Shown in pieces: positions 35,632 to 44,155 of a DNA stretch of 64,000 bases. The stretch is taken from positions 19,656 through 83,655 of the forward strand of contig JAZSEY010000017.1 in assembly GCA_045531905.1 (NCBI GenBank), in the 5' to 3' direction. Every line of letters starts with the position of its first letter. Position 1 is the stretch's first letter. This stretch comes from RGIG6919 sp045531905. GTDB lineage: Bacteria; Bacillota; Clostridia; Lachnospirales; Lachnospiraceae. A program made the translations under genes and the position numbers. Under the pieces are notes generated by a model, which was not told the DNA's origin, made no database searches, and saw only the letters and a program-made list of their open reading frames with translations.

Positions 35632-35660
35632 GGGGAACAGCGAATGCTGTTCCCCTTTTT
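35632..35660 (+). terminator. Strong rho-independent terminator of the main pilus operon
   Basis: GGGGAACAGC (35632-35641) and GCTGTTCCCC (35646-35655) form a perfect 10-bp stem around GAAT, followed by TTTTT, 6 bases after the stop. Confidence 0.96.
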
Positions 35661-35684
35661 ATGTTTAAAGAGGTAGATATGTAC

Positions 35685-35713
35685 TTTACCAATTTGCATT
35701 TTTGTGCTATTCT
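35685..35713 (+). promoter_or_regulatory. Promoter of the second pilin gene
   Basis: TTTACC (35685-35690) and TATTCT (35708-35713) are separated by 17 bases, between the terminator and the pilin ribosome site (GAGGAGGAG). The match is moderate, but a promoter is required here. Confidence 0.5.
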
Positions 35714-35765
35714 GTAGTCAGAAACGGCTATTTGTATAAGGGGATTGTTCGAGGAGGAGCGTTCT

Positions 35766-36239
35766 ATGAGGAATAATAAAGGTTTTTCCATGGTGGAATT
35801 AATTATTGTAATTGCGGTCATGGCAATTTTAGCAGGTGCTATAGCACCTACCTTAATTAAATATGTTAGTAAGTCGCGTATGTCTGCTGATATTAAGAAT
35901 GCAAATGAAATTGCAAACTGTACACAGATTGCATTGGCAGAAAGTGAGATTGCTGATTATGTATTTTCTCAGACTATGCCATATTCAGTATATACAGATG
36001 CATTGGATTCCACAGACATTTTTGAAGCTTTTATTTTAGAACATATGTCAGCTAGTATTCCATGTAAGTATAGGAAGAATGGTGCAGAAAAGTTTCAGAT
36101 TACTATTTATCCTAATGATGCGGGTACAGGATTTGCAGTAGAAGTGACTGCTACTGCTAATGGTATGACGGCAAAGACTGCAGGAATTAAGGGTACAGGA
36201 TATTTGTTGTTCCCTAATGTTGACCCATCTTATGAGTAG
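35766..36239 (+). CDS. Second major-type pilin, paralogue of pilA
   Basis: A 157-aa prepilin with leader MRNNKG and mature start FSMVELIIVIAVMAILAGAI. The first 45 residues are nearly the same as those of the pilin at 21183 (shared AGAIAPTLIKYV and KSRMS), and both end in PNV..xYE. The globular part differs and contains two cysteines (NCTQ and IPCKYR) that could form a disulfide, whereas the first pilin has none. A TTG at 35745 is in frame, but the ATG gives the standard leader. It has its own promoter. Confidence 0.9.
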   Translation: MRNNKGFSMVELIIVIAVMAILAGAIAPTLIKYVSKSRMSADIKNANEIANCTQIALAESEIADYVFSQTMPYSVYTDALDSTDIFEAFILEHMSASIPCKYRKNGAEKFQITIYPNDAGTGFAVEVTATANGMTAKTAGIKGTGYLLFPNVDPSYE

Positions 36240-36247
36240 GAGTTATT

Positions 36248-36757
36248 ATGATTCAGACGTTTTATCCAAATGCAGAATATAAAAGTACATATGACATAGA
36301 TTTTCAGGCATATTATGATGAAGGATATAGGGGTGTTATCTTTGATATAGATAACACCCTTGTGCCGCATAATGCGGGTCCTACGGAACAGGTGATTTCT
36401 TTGATGCAGAAGTTAAAAGAGATTGGGTTTTCAGTATGTCTGTTATCGAATAATAAAGAGCCTAGAGTGGCGAGCTTTAATGAACCATTACAGGTGCAGT
36501 ATATTTATAAGGCGAACAAGCCGAGCCGGGTAGGTTATATTAAGGCAGTTGATTTGATGGATACTAGACTGGATACTACTTTATTTGTAGGAGACCAGTT
36601 GTTTACAGATGTTTGGGGTGCTAAGAGAACCGGGATTTATAGCATATTGGTGCATCCAATTCATCCAAAGGAAGAGATTCAGATTGTATTAAAGCGATTT
36701 TTAGAAAAGCCGATTTTGTGGGCATATCATAGAGGACAGAAAAAAGATGAAGGTTAA
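36248..36757 (+). CDS. yqeG: YqeG family HAD-IIIA phosphatase
   Basis: A 169-aa cytoplasmic HAD-superfamily hydrolase of unknown substrate. Motif I is GVIFDIDNTLVPH (nucleophile Asp38), motif II LLSNN, motif III Lys in NKPSRVGYIKA and motif IV FVGDQLFTDVWGA. YqeG is widely conserved next to aroE in Firmicutes, as here. The end overlaps aroE-aroK by 11 bases, so translation is coupled. Confidence 0.92.
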   Translation: MIQTFYPNAEYKSTYDIDFQAYYDEGYRGVIFDIDNTLVPHNAGPTEQVISLMQKLKEIGFSVCLLSNNKEPRVASFNEPLQVQYIYKANKPSRVGYIKAVDLMDTRLDTTLFVGDQLFTDVWGAKRTGIYSILVHPIHPKEEIQIVLKRFLEKPILWAYHRGQKKDEG

Positions 36758-38135
36758 TGGATTAACAAAGACAATTGGATTGATTGGTTGTCCTGTGGAG
36801 CATACTTTGTCGCCAATGATTCACAACCATTTGAGTGAAGTGTGTTGTGATAACTATGTGTATTTGCCGTTTCATGTGGAAAAAGATAATGTGGAAGCGG
36901 CTGTGAAAGGGGCAAAGGCCTTGTCGGTGCAGGGCTTGAATGTGACAGTTCCGCACAAGCAGGCAGTGATGCCATATCTGGTGGATATTGACGAGGCAGC
37001 CAGAGTAATTGGTGCTGTGAATACTCTAGTTCCAGTGGATGGTGGATACAAGGGCTATAATACGGATATGGAAGGTTTACGACAGGCGATTCATTCTGAG
37101 CATATTGCATTGCAGGGAAGAACTGTGGTGATTCTTGGAGCTGGAGGGGCATCGAAGGCTGTGGTTTATATGTGTATGTTAGAGGGCGCTAAGAAGGTAT
37201 ATTTATTAAATCGTACCGTGAACAAGGCAGAAGAGATTGCAATTGCTATGAATGCTCATTTTGGCAAAGGTGATGTGATTGTACCGATGGCACTAGAAGC
37301 ATATGGTGATATCCATGAGAATGACATGATTGTGTTTCAGGCAACTTCTATTGGATTAGCCCCAAATGTAGATGATGTTGTGCTTTCAGATGTGAGTTTT
37401 TATAAAAAAGTAGCAGTTGGTGTGGATTTGATATATAACCCGGCAGAGACGCAATTTATGAAGTTGGTAAAAGCAGCAGGAGGCGTTGCTTATAATGGGT
37501 TAAAGATGTTGCTTTATCAAGGCGTGATTGCTTATGGGTATTGGACAAATCGAAGTTTTGAAAGTTTGCAGCCATATTGCAATGAGATTTATGAGAAAAT
37601 GTATCACAGTATTCATAAACTGGATAACATTGTGCTGATTGGGTTCATGGGGTCCGGAAAGTCCACTGTGGGAATGGCTTTGGCAGAAAAAATGGGTTTT
37701 GCATTTTTGGATACAGATGCATATATAGAGAAAAAAGCGGGAATGTCTATATCTGAGATTTTTGAAAATCATGGAGAAGGTTACTTTAGAGAGCTAGAAA
37801 CCAATGTGATTCGAGAATTGATGGAGACAACGAATCACACTGTTTTTTCTACAGGTGGCGGAATGCCGTTAAGAGATGAGAATGCAAGTCTGTTAAGATT
37901 GTTGGGGACAACAGTATATTTACAGGCATCTGCTAAGGAGACTTATGAGCGAGTAAAGGATGACGATAAACGACCTTTATTGCAATGTGAGGATCCGTAT
38001 GGAAGAATTGTGGCATTGCTGGAAGAAAGAAGACCACTTTATGAACGGGCATCGCATCTTTGCATGCAAACAGATGGTAAGACTGTGGAGAGTATCGTAG
38101 ATGAAGTGATAAAGCAGATGGAGGATTTGGTATGA
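36747..38135 (+). CDS. Fused shikimate dehydrogenase - shikimate kinase (AroE-AroK)
   Basis: The 462-aa protein joins two steps of aromatic amino acid synthesis. Residues 1 to about 285 are AroE: IGLIGCPVEHTLSPMIHNH, the catalytic Lys in NVTVPHKQAVMPYL, NTLVPVDGGYKGYNTD and the NADP motif ILGAGGASKAV. From about 294 it is AroK: IVLIGFMGSGKSTVGMALA (Walker A), FLDTDAYIEKKAG, the RELE motif YFRELE, STGGGMPLR and DDDKRPLLQ. Both sets of active-site residues look intact, so a working bifunctional enzyme is expected. The stop overlaps aroQ (ATGA). Confidence 0.94.
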   Translation: MKVNGLTKTIGLIGCPVEHTLSPMIHNHLSEVCCDNYVYLPFHVEKDNVEAAVKGAKALSVQGLNVTVPHKQAVMPYLVDIDEAARVIGAVNTLVPVDGGYKGYNTDMEGLRQAIHSEHIALQGRTVVILGAGGASKAVVYMCMLEGAKKVYLLNRTVNKAEEIAIAMNAHFGKGDVIVPMALEAYGDIHENDMIVFQATSIGLAPNVDDVVLSDVSFYKKVAVGVDLIYNPAETQFMKLVKAAGGVAYNGLKMLLYQGVIAYGYWTNRSFESLQPYCNEIYEKMYHSIHKLDNIVLIGFMGSGKSTVGMALAEKMGFAFLDTDAYIEKKAGMSISEIFENHGEGYFRELETNVIRELMETTNHTVFSTGGGMPLRDENASLLRLLGTTVYLQASAKETYERVKDDDKRPLLQCEDPYGRIVALLEERRPLYERASHLCMQTDGKTVESIVDEVIKQMEDLV

Positions 38136-38569
38136 AGATTTTAGTTATCAATGGACCAAATATTAATTTTTTGGGAATTCGTGAAAAAGGAATCTATGGA
38201 GAGGCAAATTACCAGGCTCTTTGTGATATGATTCAAGAAAAAGCGAAAGATATGGGAGATGTTACAGTTGATGTTTTCCAGAGTAACTGTGAAGGTGCGA
38301 TTATTGACCGTATTCAGGCTGCATACACAGATGGAACAGAAGGGATTGTGATTAATCCGGGTGCATATACCCATTATAGTTATGCCATTCGTGATGCACT
38401 GGCTTCTATTCAGATGCCAAAGATTGAGGTGCACATTTCTAATGTACATAAGCGTGAAGAATTCCGTCACGTTTCTGTGACTGCACCGGTTTGTGATGGA
38501 CAGGTAGTTGGTCTTGGCTTGAAGGGATATTTGTATGCTATGCAGGCAATAAAGGATATGCTTGCGTAA
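38132..38569 (+). CDS. aroQ: Type II 3-dehydroquinate dehydratase
   Basis: AroQ dehydrates 3-dehydroquinate to 3-dehydroshikimate. The 145-aa protein has ILVINGPNINFLGIREKGIYG, FQSNCEGAIIDRIQAA, the catalytic region INPGAYTHYSYAIRDAL and VHISNVHKREEFRH. It comes before the AroE step in the pathway and is translationally coupled to the aroE-aroK gene by ATGA overlap. Confidence 0.96.
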   Translation: MKILVINGPNINFLGIREKGIYGEANYQALCDMIQEKAKDMGDVTVDVFQSNCEGAIIDRIQAAYTDGTEGIVINPGAYTHYSYAIRDALASIQMPKIEVHISNVHKREEFRHVSVTAPVCDGQVVGLGLKGYLYAMQAIKDMLA

Positions 38570-38610
38570 GCATATTGTGAATAAGACATTTTCACAGAAT
38601 GGAGAGGTTT

Positions 38611-39708
38611 ATGTTTGATTTTCAGAGTCGAATCAATCGATTGCTTTATCATATGCAGGAACAGGTGGATGGCGTTTTGCTATCCAGTCCATTTTCCATG
38701 CGATATTATACGGGTTTTACCGGTGGTGAAGGCTATGTATTCATTGGGCGAGATGGAAAGTCTGTGGTGTTTACGGACTTTCGATATACTGAGATGGTAG
38801 AAAAACAGTGTCCAATTGCTTCCTGTGTAGAGATAAAAGGTGGCAAAAAAGGTCTGGAAATGATGAGAGACTGGATGAATCAGTCAAAGTTTTGTTTTGA
38901 GAATGTTGGAATAGAGGAAGGGCATTTATCAGTAGCGTCTTTTAGTCGGTTACAGGAGGTATTTCCTTGTACCAATTGGGCACAGGCGAATGGTATTATT
39001 GATGCTGCACGTGCGATAAAGGATGCTAAGGAAATAGAGTTGATTGCAAAGGCTGAAGAGATTGGAGATAAAGCATTTACCCATATTTTGGAGTTTATGA
39101 AACCAGGCATGACAGAAAGGGAAATCGCTTTGGAATTGGAGTTCTTTATGCGTAAGCAAGGGGCAGAAGGTTTAAGTTTTGATACCATAGTTGCTTCTGG
39201 AGAGAATTCTTCCATGCCACATGCTGGGGTATCCGATAGGGTGCTTCAAGATGGCGATTTGGTTACCATGGATTTTGGTTGTGTCTATGATGGATATTGT
39301 TCAGATATGACAAGAACAGTTGCTGTAGGGACACTGTCAGAAAAGCAAAGACACGTGTATGATACAGTTCTTGAAGCACAGAAAATGGCACTAGAGGGTA
39401 TCAGACCTGGAAGAAAGTGTTCTGAGATTGATGCGATTGCCAGAAAGCATATTTATGATGCGGGTTATGAAGGTTGCTTTGGACATAGTCTTGGGCATAG
39501 TGTGGGCTTATATATTCATGAGGAACCAAGATTTGCAGAGGGCTGTGATACTGTTCTGGCACCGGGCATGGTCATTACCGTAGAACCTGGGATTTATTTA
39601 TCCGGTCAGTATGGTGTGAGAATCGAGGATGTGATTGTGGTGACGGAAGATGGGTATCGTAACCTGACACATTCCGAAAAGGCATTATTGTTTATAAAAA
39701 ATAGTTGA
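38611..39708 (+). CDS. Xaa-Pro aminopeptidase family metallopeptidase (M24)
   Basis: A cytosolic peptidase that removes N-terminal residues before proline. The 365-aa protein has a creatinase N-domain (about 1-125) and a pita-bread domain with the metal ligands in MDFGCVYDGYCSDMTRT (two Asp), GHSLGHSVGLYIHEEPR (His), TVEPGIYL (Glu) and GVRIEDVIVV (Glu). ATG 38611 follows GGAGAGG; an in-frame ATG lies at 38599. Position between aroQ and efp is common in Firmicutes. Confidence 0.92.
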   Translation: MFDFQSRINRLLYHMQEQVDGVLLSSPFSMRYYTGFTGGEGYVFIGRDGKSVVFTDFRYTEMVEKQCPIASCVEIKGGKKGLEMMRDWMNQSKFCFENVGIEEGHLSVASFSRLQEVFPCTNWAQANGIIDAARAIKDAKEIELIAKAEEIGDKAFTHILEFMKPGMTEREIALELEFFMRKQGAEGLSFDTIVASGENSSMPHAGVSDRVLQDGDLVTMDFGCVYDGYCSDMTRTVAVGTLSEKQRHVYDTVLEAQKMALEGIRPGRKCSEIDAIARKHIYDAGYEGCFGHSLGHSVGLYIHEEPRFAEGCDTVLAPGMVITVEPGIYLSGQYGVRIEDVIVVTEDGYRNLTHSEKALLFIKNS

Positions 39709-39775
39709 AAAATGTGGCTGTTTGTTATATCATGTTGGGTATGAGAGTTGTGGAATATGACTATTTCCCAACATT

Positions 39776-39803
39776 TTGAATTCAAATATGATTCCCATAA
39801 GAT
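39776..39803 (+). promoter_or_regulatory. Candidate promoter of efp
   Basis: TTGAAT (39776-39781) and TAAGAT (39798-39803) with 16-base spacing, 30 bases ahead of the efp start. Moderate match. Confidence 0.4.
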
Positions 39804-39832
39804 AAAGGGGTACATTAAGGAGGATTTTTTAT

Positions 39833-40390
39833 ATGGTTTCAGCAGGCGATTTTAGAAATGGTGTTACAATTGAGTTAGAAGGTAACATTTATCAGATTAT
39901 TGAGTTCCAGCATGTTAAGCCTGGTAAGGGTGCAGCTTTCGTTAGAACAAAGCTTAAGAATATCAAGACTGGTGGCGTAATCGAGAAGACATTCCGTCCA
40001 ACAGAGAAGTGTCCAAAGGCTCATATCGAGAGAACAGATATGCAGTATTTATATTCTGATGGTGAGTTGTTCCACTTTATGGATGTTAACACATATGATC
40101 AGATTGCTTTAAATGCAGACCAGATTGGTGATTCTTTGAAGTTCGTTAAGGAGAACGAGATGGTGAAGATGATGTCTCACAACGGTCAGGTATTCGCTGT
40201 TGAACCACCATTGTTCGTAGAGTTAGAGATTACAGAGTGTGAGCCAGGTGTTAAGGGTGATACTGCTACAGGTGCTACAAAACCATGTACAGTTGAGACT
40301 GGTGCTACATTACTTGTACCTTTATTTGTCAACCAGGGCGATATCATCAAGATTGATACCAGAACTGGTGAGTACTTATCAAGAGTGTAA
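39833..40390 (+). CDS. efp: Elongation factor P
   Basis: EF-P relieves ribosome stalling at polyproline stretches. The 185-aa protein has the three-domain pattern: the KOW-like domain with loop KPGKGAAFVRTK, which carries the tip lysine, the OB domain beginning ...ERTDMQYLYSDG, and the C-terminal OB domain ending GEYLSRV. No modification enzyme is visible nearby, so the tip modification cannot be inferred. A perfect AAGGAGG precedes the ATG. Confidence 0.97.
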   Translation: MVSAGDFRNGVTIELEGNIYQIIEFQHVKPGKGAAFVRTKLKNIKTGGVIEKTFRPTEKCPKAHIERTDMQYLYSDGELFHFMDVNTYDQIALNADQIGDSLKFVKENEMVKMMSHNGQVFAVEPPLFVELEITECEPGVKGDTATGATKPCTVETGATLLVPLFVNQGDIIKIDTRTGEYLSRV

Positions 40391-40413
40391 GTATTTTGAA
40401 TTGAATTCTAGGA

Positions 40414-40444
40414 GGGGTGATTGCATAGCAGTTGCCCCTTTTTT
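40414..40444 (+). terminator. Terminator after efp
   Basis: GGGGTGATTG (40414-40423) and CAGTTGCCCC (40429-40438) pair with three G-U pairs, followed by six T residues. It lies 23 bases after the efp stop. Confidence 0.8.
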
Positions 40445-40467
40445 CATTGTAGAGAGGTTGACAGAAG

Positions 40468-42333
40468 ATGAGTATAGAAGAGAAAAAACAAAAATGGCAG
40501 AAACCGATGGTGTTTACTCTGCTTTATATATTGCAGTGTGTGGTAGGTGTGATTACTTTTCATGCGTTGTCAGTAGGCAACTTGTCGGCAACAGATATAT
40601 GGGTGCTAGAACATCCTGGTTATTTTATCTATAGCACTGTGCTGGTTGCATGGTTGCTATGGCTTTTTTATGCGTGCTTTCATGACCTTCGATGGAGTTA
40701 TCTTGTAGTGCAGCTCATTCTTACAGTGTTTGGTGTTGCAGAATATATTAAATATGGTCAAAGAAAAGAGTATATTGAGTTTGCTGACTTTTTGATTAGT
40801 GGTGAATGGGGTGATGCTACATCAGATATCCATTTTTCAAATTGGAAGATAGTTGTGTTTACCGTAGTGGCAACATTGGTTGTAAGCGTTGTATGCTGGA
40901 TGACAAAATCAATTTGGAAAAGCAAACGAACAAGTAAGAAAATTGTGCTGGAACTGGTCAGTATTTTGGTGTTATTAGCGACTATGGCAGGCATCATCAT
41001 TTATCCTGCTGTAAAAAATGGTATTTCCAGATACGTGGTGCTGGGAGCCGAAGGTGAGAAAAAAGGTGGCCTGGTGTGCTTTGTAGAGAGTTTTGGATAC
41101 TATTTTTATAACACACATAATAATGATATATATGATGTGGCTCTTAAGGATTTTGAAGAGGATGAGGCAGCAAAGGAACAGGGCTTGCAGTTGGCTACAA
41201 AAGAGACTGTAGAAGACATTGCAGTCAAGCCTAATATTATCGTAATTATGAGCGAGGCGTTGTGGGATATCAATCAGATATCTGAAGTGGCAACATTTTC
41301 GGAAAATCCGATGGCAGAATTTGACGCCATTCAATCAGAATTTACCGGTGGCAGTGTCAATGCAAATATATTTGGTGGTGGAACGGACAAGTCAGAGTTT
41401 GAGTTTTTGACCGGATGGAATTCCAAGTATTTGATTGAGCGTTCTGCTTATCGTTCTTTTTTCAATGAGACACAGCCGTCTATGGTGGAGTATTTGAACG
41501 CGCTGGGCTATAATTCCTATGCTATTCATCCGTATAAGCCGAATTTTTGGAATCGCGATGTGGCATATATGAACATGGGATTTCAGGATTTTTATGATTG
41601 GGATAAAATGCAAAATCAGGAAAAGTATGACGTATTTATTTCTGATGATGCGTTGACACAGGAAATTATTGACAGATATGAGGAGCGCAGAACCTTTACG
41701 GATGCTCCGGTGTTTTCTTTTTCTACTTCCATTGCCAATCATGTTATTAAGATTGTAGATGGACCTAAGGCACCGATAAATACAGATATTTCGGTTAATT
41801 ACAATATCGATTATTGGAATGTTGAGAATATTGATAGAAAGCAATTAACAGAATATGTGAATGGTGTTAGTGTGTCGGGAAAGGCATTCAAACGTTTAGT
41901 AGAATACTTTGAAAATGTGGATGAGCCAACAGTGATTTTATTGTTCGGTGACCACGCTCCAAGTTTCTTGTCTGGATTTGAAGAGTATTTGCCGGAAAAG
42001 ACTGTAAAAGAAGCGTTTTATCATACACCATTTATTGTATGGAACAATTATGGTCTGGGTGACTTTGGTGTGGAAGAATGTAACATTGCATATTTGCAGG
42101 AAGCACTAATGGAATATATTGGTTTTCCTTTGACCAAGCAAAATGTGTTGAACCGATATTTGAGATTGCAGAGTCCGATAGATACGCGATTTGTCAATAA
42201 GTATGCTGATGGTAGCCAGATAGATATTACCAATCAGGAATTTGTAGACCAGTGTTATGGCGTATATAGTGCCATGTACTACTATTTAAAACGGGCAGAA
42301 GAGAATCCAGATATTTGGTCGGTTCAGGAATAA
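40468..42333 (+). CDS. LtaS-like membrane sulfatase-family phosphoglycerol transferase
   Basis: A 621-aa polytopic enzyme of the lipoteichoic acid synthase type. Five membrane helices occupy about residues 15-180, followed by an outside sulfatase fold. NIIVIMSEALWD supplies the metal-binding Glu, the nucleophile Thr lies in GGGTDKSEFEFLTG, and later LFGDHAPSF provides metal-binding Asp and His. It likely transfers glycerol-phosphate from phosphatidylglycerol to a surface polymer or glycolipid; the acceptor is unknown. It stands alone, followed by the palindrome. Confidence 0.88.
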   Translation: MSIEEKKQKWQKPMVFTLLYILQCVVGVITFHALSVGNLSATDIWVLEHPGYFIYSTVLVAWLLWLFYACFHDLRWSYLVVQLILTVFGVAEYIKYGQRKEYIEFADFLISGEWGDATSDIHFSNWKIVVFTVVATLVVSVVCWMTKSIWKSKRTSKKIVLELVSILVLLATMAGIIIYPAVKNGISRYVVLGAEGEKKGGLVCFVESFGYYFYNTHNNDIYDVALKDFEEDEAAKEQGLQLATKETVEDIAVKPNIIVIMSEALWDINQISEVATFSENPMAEFDAIQSEFTGGSVNANIFGGGTDKSEFEFLTGWNSKYLIERSAYRSFFNETQPSMVEYLNALGYNSYAIHPYKPNFWNRDVAYMNMGFQDFYDWDKMQNQEKYDVFISDDALTQEIIDRYEERRTFTDAPVFSFSTSIANHVIKIVDGPKAPINTDISVNYNIDYWNVENIDRKQLTEYVNGVSVSGKAFKRLVEYFENVDEPTVILLFGDHAPSFLSGFEEYLPEKTVKEAFYHTPFIVWNNYGLGDFGVEECNIAYLQEALMEYIGFPLTKQNVLNRYLRLQSPIDTRFVNKYADGSQIDITNQEFVDQCYGVYSAMYYYLKRAEENPDIWSVQE

Positions 42334-42373
42334 AAAACAAGTAATTATATATATATCCTCTTGTTAGTATATA

Positions 42374-42615
42374 TATATGAGTTCTTGTATATTGATGTAT
42401 CACACATAACTAACAACACAGGGGCATATATTTGATAGAGGCGTGCCTCAAAATGCGTCAGTTCTTATGGGGGCATTGTATCGTAAGATGCAATGCCCCC
42501 ATTATGTACTGTTACGCATTTTGGAGAACGAGAGTGTCACGCCGAAACAAATATATGCCCTTGTGTTGTTTGATGGTGTGTGAAACATGAATATATATCT
42601 CAAGGAACTCATATA
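42374..42615. repeat. 242-bp imperfect palindrome (MITE-like element or structured RNA)
   Basis: Arms pair in order from the outside: TATATGAGTTC (42374-42384) with GAACTCATATA (42605-42615); 42412-42434 with 42548-42570 (22 of 23 positions, the other a G-U pair); GGCGTG (42440-42445) with CACGCC (42538-42543); AAAATGCGT (42450-42458) with ACGCATTTT (42514-42522); ATGGGGGCATTG (42467-42478) with CAATGCCCCCAT (42491-42502). Unpaired bulges lie between. No transposase is encoded, so it is either a mini inverted-repeat element or an RNA gene. Confidence 0.85.
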
Positions 42616-42618
42616 AAT
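42589..42618 (+). promoter_or_regulatory. Sigma-E-type promoter of the spoIIIA operon
   Basis: GAATATA (42589-42595) and CATATAAAT (42610-42618) are separated by 14 bases, close to the sigma-E consensus, and lie 19 bases ahead of the spoIIIAA start. Sigma-E control of spoIIIA is established in Bacillus. The promoter overlaps the right end of the palindrome. Confidence 0.65.
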
Positions 42619-42637
42619 AGTAAAAGGAGGCGGTTGA

Positions 42638-43606
42638 ATGGATAAGGAAAATGAAATTGTAAGGATTTTATCAAGAAATCTGAGATGCATTCTTCGTAAA
42701 CTTGTTATTTCTTATGACAAGCTATATGAGTTAAGACTGCGGATTCGGGAACCATTTTTGATTATATATGATGGAGAAGAGTATTTTGTAACAGAAAAGG
42801 GGGAATTGGAAAAATCCAGGACGAATGCATACATAGTAACAGAGACGGATGTAAAGGAGACATTGGAATTTGTAAGTAATTATTCCTTGTATGCGTATGA
42901 GGATGAGATCCGGCAGGGGTTTATCACTGTGCAGGGCGGACATAGGATTGGACTTGCCGGTACGGTAGTGTTAGAGCGTGGAAGGATTAAAAGTGTCAGA
43001 CATATTTCTTTTATCAATATTCGGGTGTCGCATCAGGTGAAGGGGTGTGCCAGTAAGGTGTTACCGTATCTTTGGGAGGATGGATATGTGTATCATACAT
43101 TGATTATTTCGCCTCCGAGGTGTGGAAAGACTACGTTACTTCGCGATATTATCAGGTCTGTTTCTGATGGTGATGACGACAAAGAGGGGATGACGGTTGG
43201 CGTAGTGGACGAGCGTTCGGAAATTGGGGCTTGTTATAGAGGGTTGCCTCAAAATGATTTGGGGATGCGGACGGATGTGTTGGATTGCTGTCCTAAGGTG
43301 GATGGCATGATGATGCTGATTCGTTCCATGTCTCCACAGGTGATTGCTGTGGATGAAATTGGAAGTATTGAGGATATTGAAGCCATTGCATATGTCATTA
43401 ATTGTGGTTGTAAGATTTTGGCCACAGTGCACGGAAAATCCATTGATGATATTAAGAATAAACCGGTTCTCCGAAAATTAGTGGAGGAAAAGACCTTTGA
43501 AAGATACATTGTATTGAACGGAAGTAAAAAGGCCGGACAAGTAGAAAGTATTTTTGATGCTATGGGGAATCAGTTGTTTGATGTGAAGCGAAATTTATGT
43601 CATTAG
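42638..43606 (+). CDS. spoIIIAA: Stage III sporulation ATPase SpoIIIAA
   Basis: SpoIIIAA is a cytosolic secretion-type ATPase of the mother-cell feeding-tube channel. The 322-aa protein has Walker A SPPRCGKTTLLRDI near residue 157, Walker B-type VIAVDEIGS and the ATVHG segment. The N-terminal LRLR.REPF and QGFITVQGGHRIGLAGT are family markers. A strong AAAGGAGG precedes the ATG. First of eight genes in the order AA-AH. Confidence 0.95.
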   Translation: MDKENEIVRILSRNLRCILRKLVISYDKLYELRLRIREPFLIIYDGEEYFVTEKGELEKSRTNAYIVTETDVKETLEFVSNYSLYAYEDEIRQGFITVQGGHRIGLAGTVVLERGRIKSVRHISFINIRVSHQVKGCASKVLPYLWEDGYVYHTLIISPPRCGKTTLLRDIIRSVSDGDDDKEGMTVGVVDERSEIGACYRGLPQNDLGMRTDVLDCCPKVDGMMMLIRSMSPQVIAVDEIGSIEDIEAIAYVINCGCKILATVHGKSIDDIKNKPVLRKLVEEKTFERYIVLNGSKKAGQVESIFDAMGNQLFDVKRNLCH

Positions 43607-43621
43607 GAAGAAGGTGTTATC

Positions 43622-44137
43622 ATGCTCAAAATTTTGGGGTGTGTGATTGTGTTGGCGTCTTCCTTTGGACTTGGCATGTTTTATTATAGGCAGGAACAAT
43701 GGCATTTGATATCGCTTAGACGGTTGTATCAATGTATTTTACAGTTGCAAGGTGAAATTTGTTATCATTTGACAACTTTGCCGGAGGCATTTTGCAATGT
43801 AGGTCGAAAACAGGAAAATGAGATTGGCGATTGGTGGCGTGATGTGGGTTTGTTATTGGATACGGGCGAAGAGCAGTTAGTGGAGGTAATTTCCGGTACT
43901 ATGTCTACGTTACAAGATGTCGGACATTTTCAAGGTGAGGATATGCAGATCTTGAGGGAATTGATGAGAAGTCTTGGTTATTTGGACGTGACTATGCAGG
44001 AAAGAGGATTGACGCTCAGTTTGCAGCGGTTGGAAGAAGTGATACAGAGGGCAGAAGCTGCCACGCGGGAAAAAAGGAAACTATATACCATGCTAGGCAT
44101 TCTTGGTGGTTGCTTTCTTGTAATCATATTGCTATAG
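43622..44137 (+). CDS. spoIIIAB: Stage III sporulation protein SpoIIIAB
   Basis: The 171-aa protein has a membrane helix at each end (about 3-20 and 155-171) and a helical, GspF-like middle part: RRLYQCILQLQGEICYHLTTLPEAF. It is a component of the SpoIIIA channel in the outer forespore membrane. It begins 15 bases after spoIIIAA. Confidence 0.93.
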   Translation: MLKILGCVIVLASSFGLGMFYYRQEQWHLISLRRLYQCILQLQGEICYHLTTLPEAFCNVGRKQENEIGDWWRDVGLLLDTGEEQLVEVISGTMSTLQDVGHFQGEDMQILRELMRSLGYLDVTMQERGLTLSLQRLEEVIQRAEAATREKRKLYTMLGILGGCFLVIILL

Positions 44138-44155
44138 CTGAAAGGGGGACAAGAT

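Larger units (their letters stand above)
42334..42637 (+). other. Intergenic region with no gene between the LtaS-like gene and spoIIIAA
   Basis: The 304 bases contain no coding frame. They hold an AT-rich alternating stretch (42344-42378) after the stop codon, the 242-bp palindrome, a sigma-E-type promoter and the spoIIIAA ribosome site. No separate T-tailed terminator was recognised for the preceding gene, so the palindrome may serve that role. Confidence 0.7.

Noticed and set aside
42374..42400. Leftward sigma-E promoter in the left arm of the palindrome
   Set aside because: The words are present, but only 8 bases separate them instead of about 14, and no minus-strand gene lies in reach.
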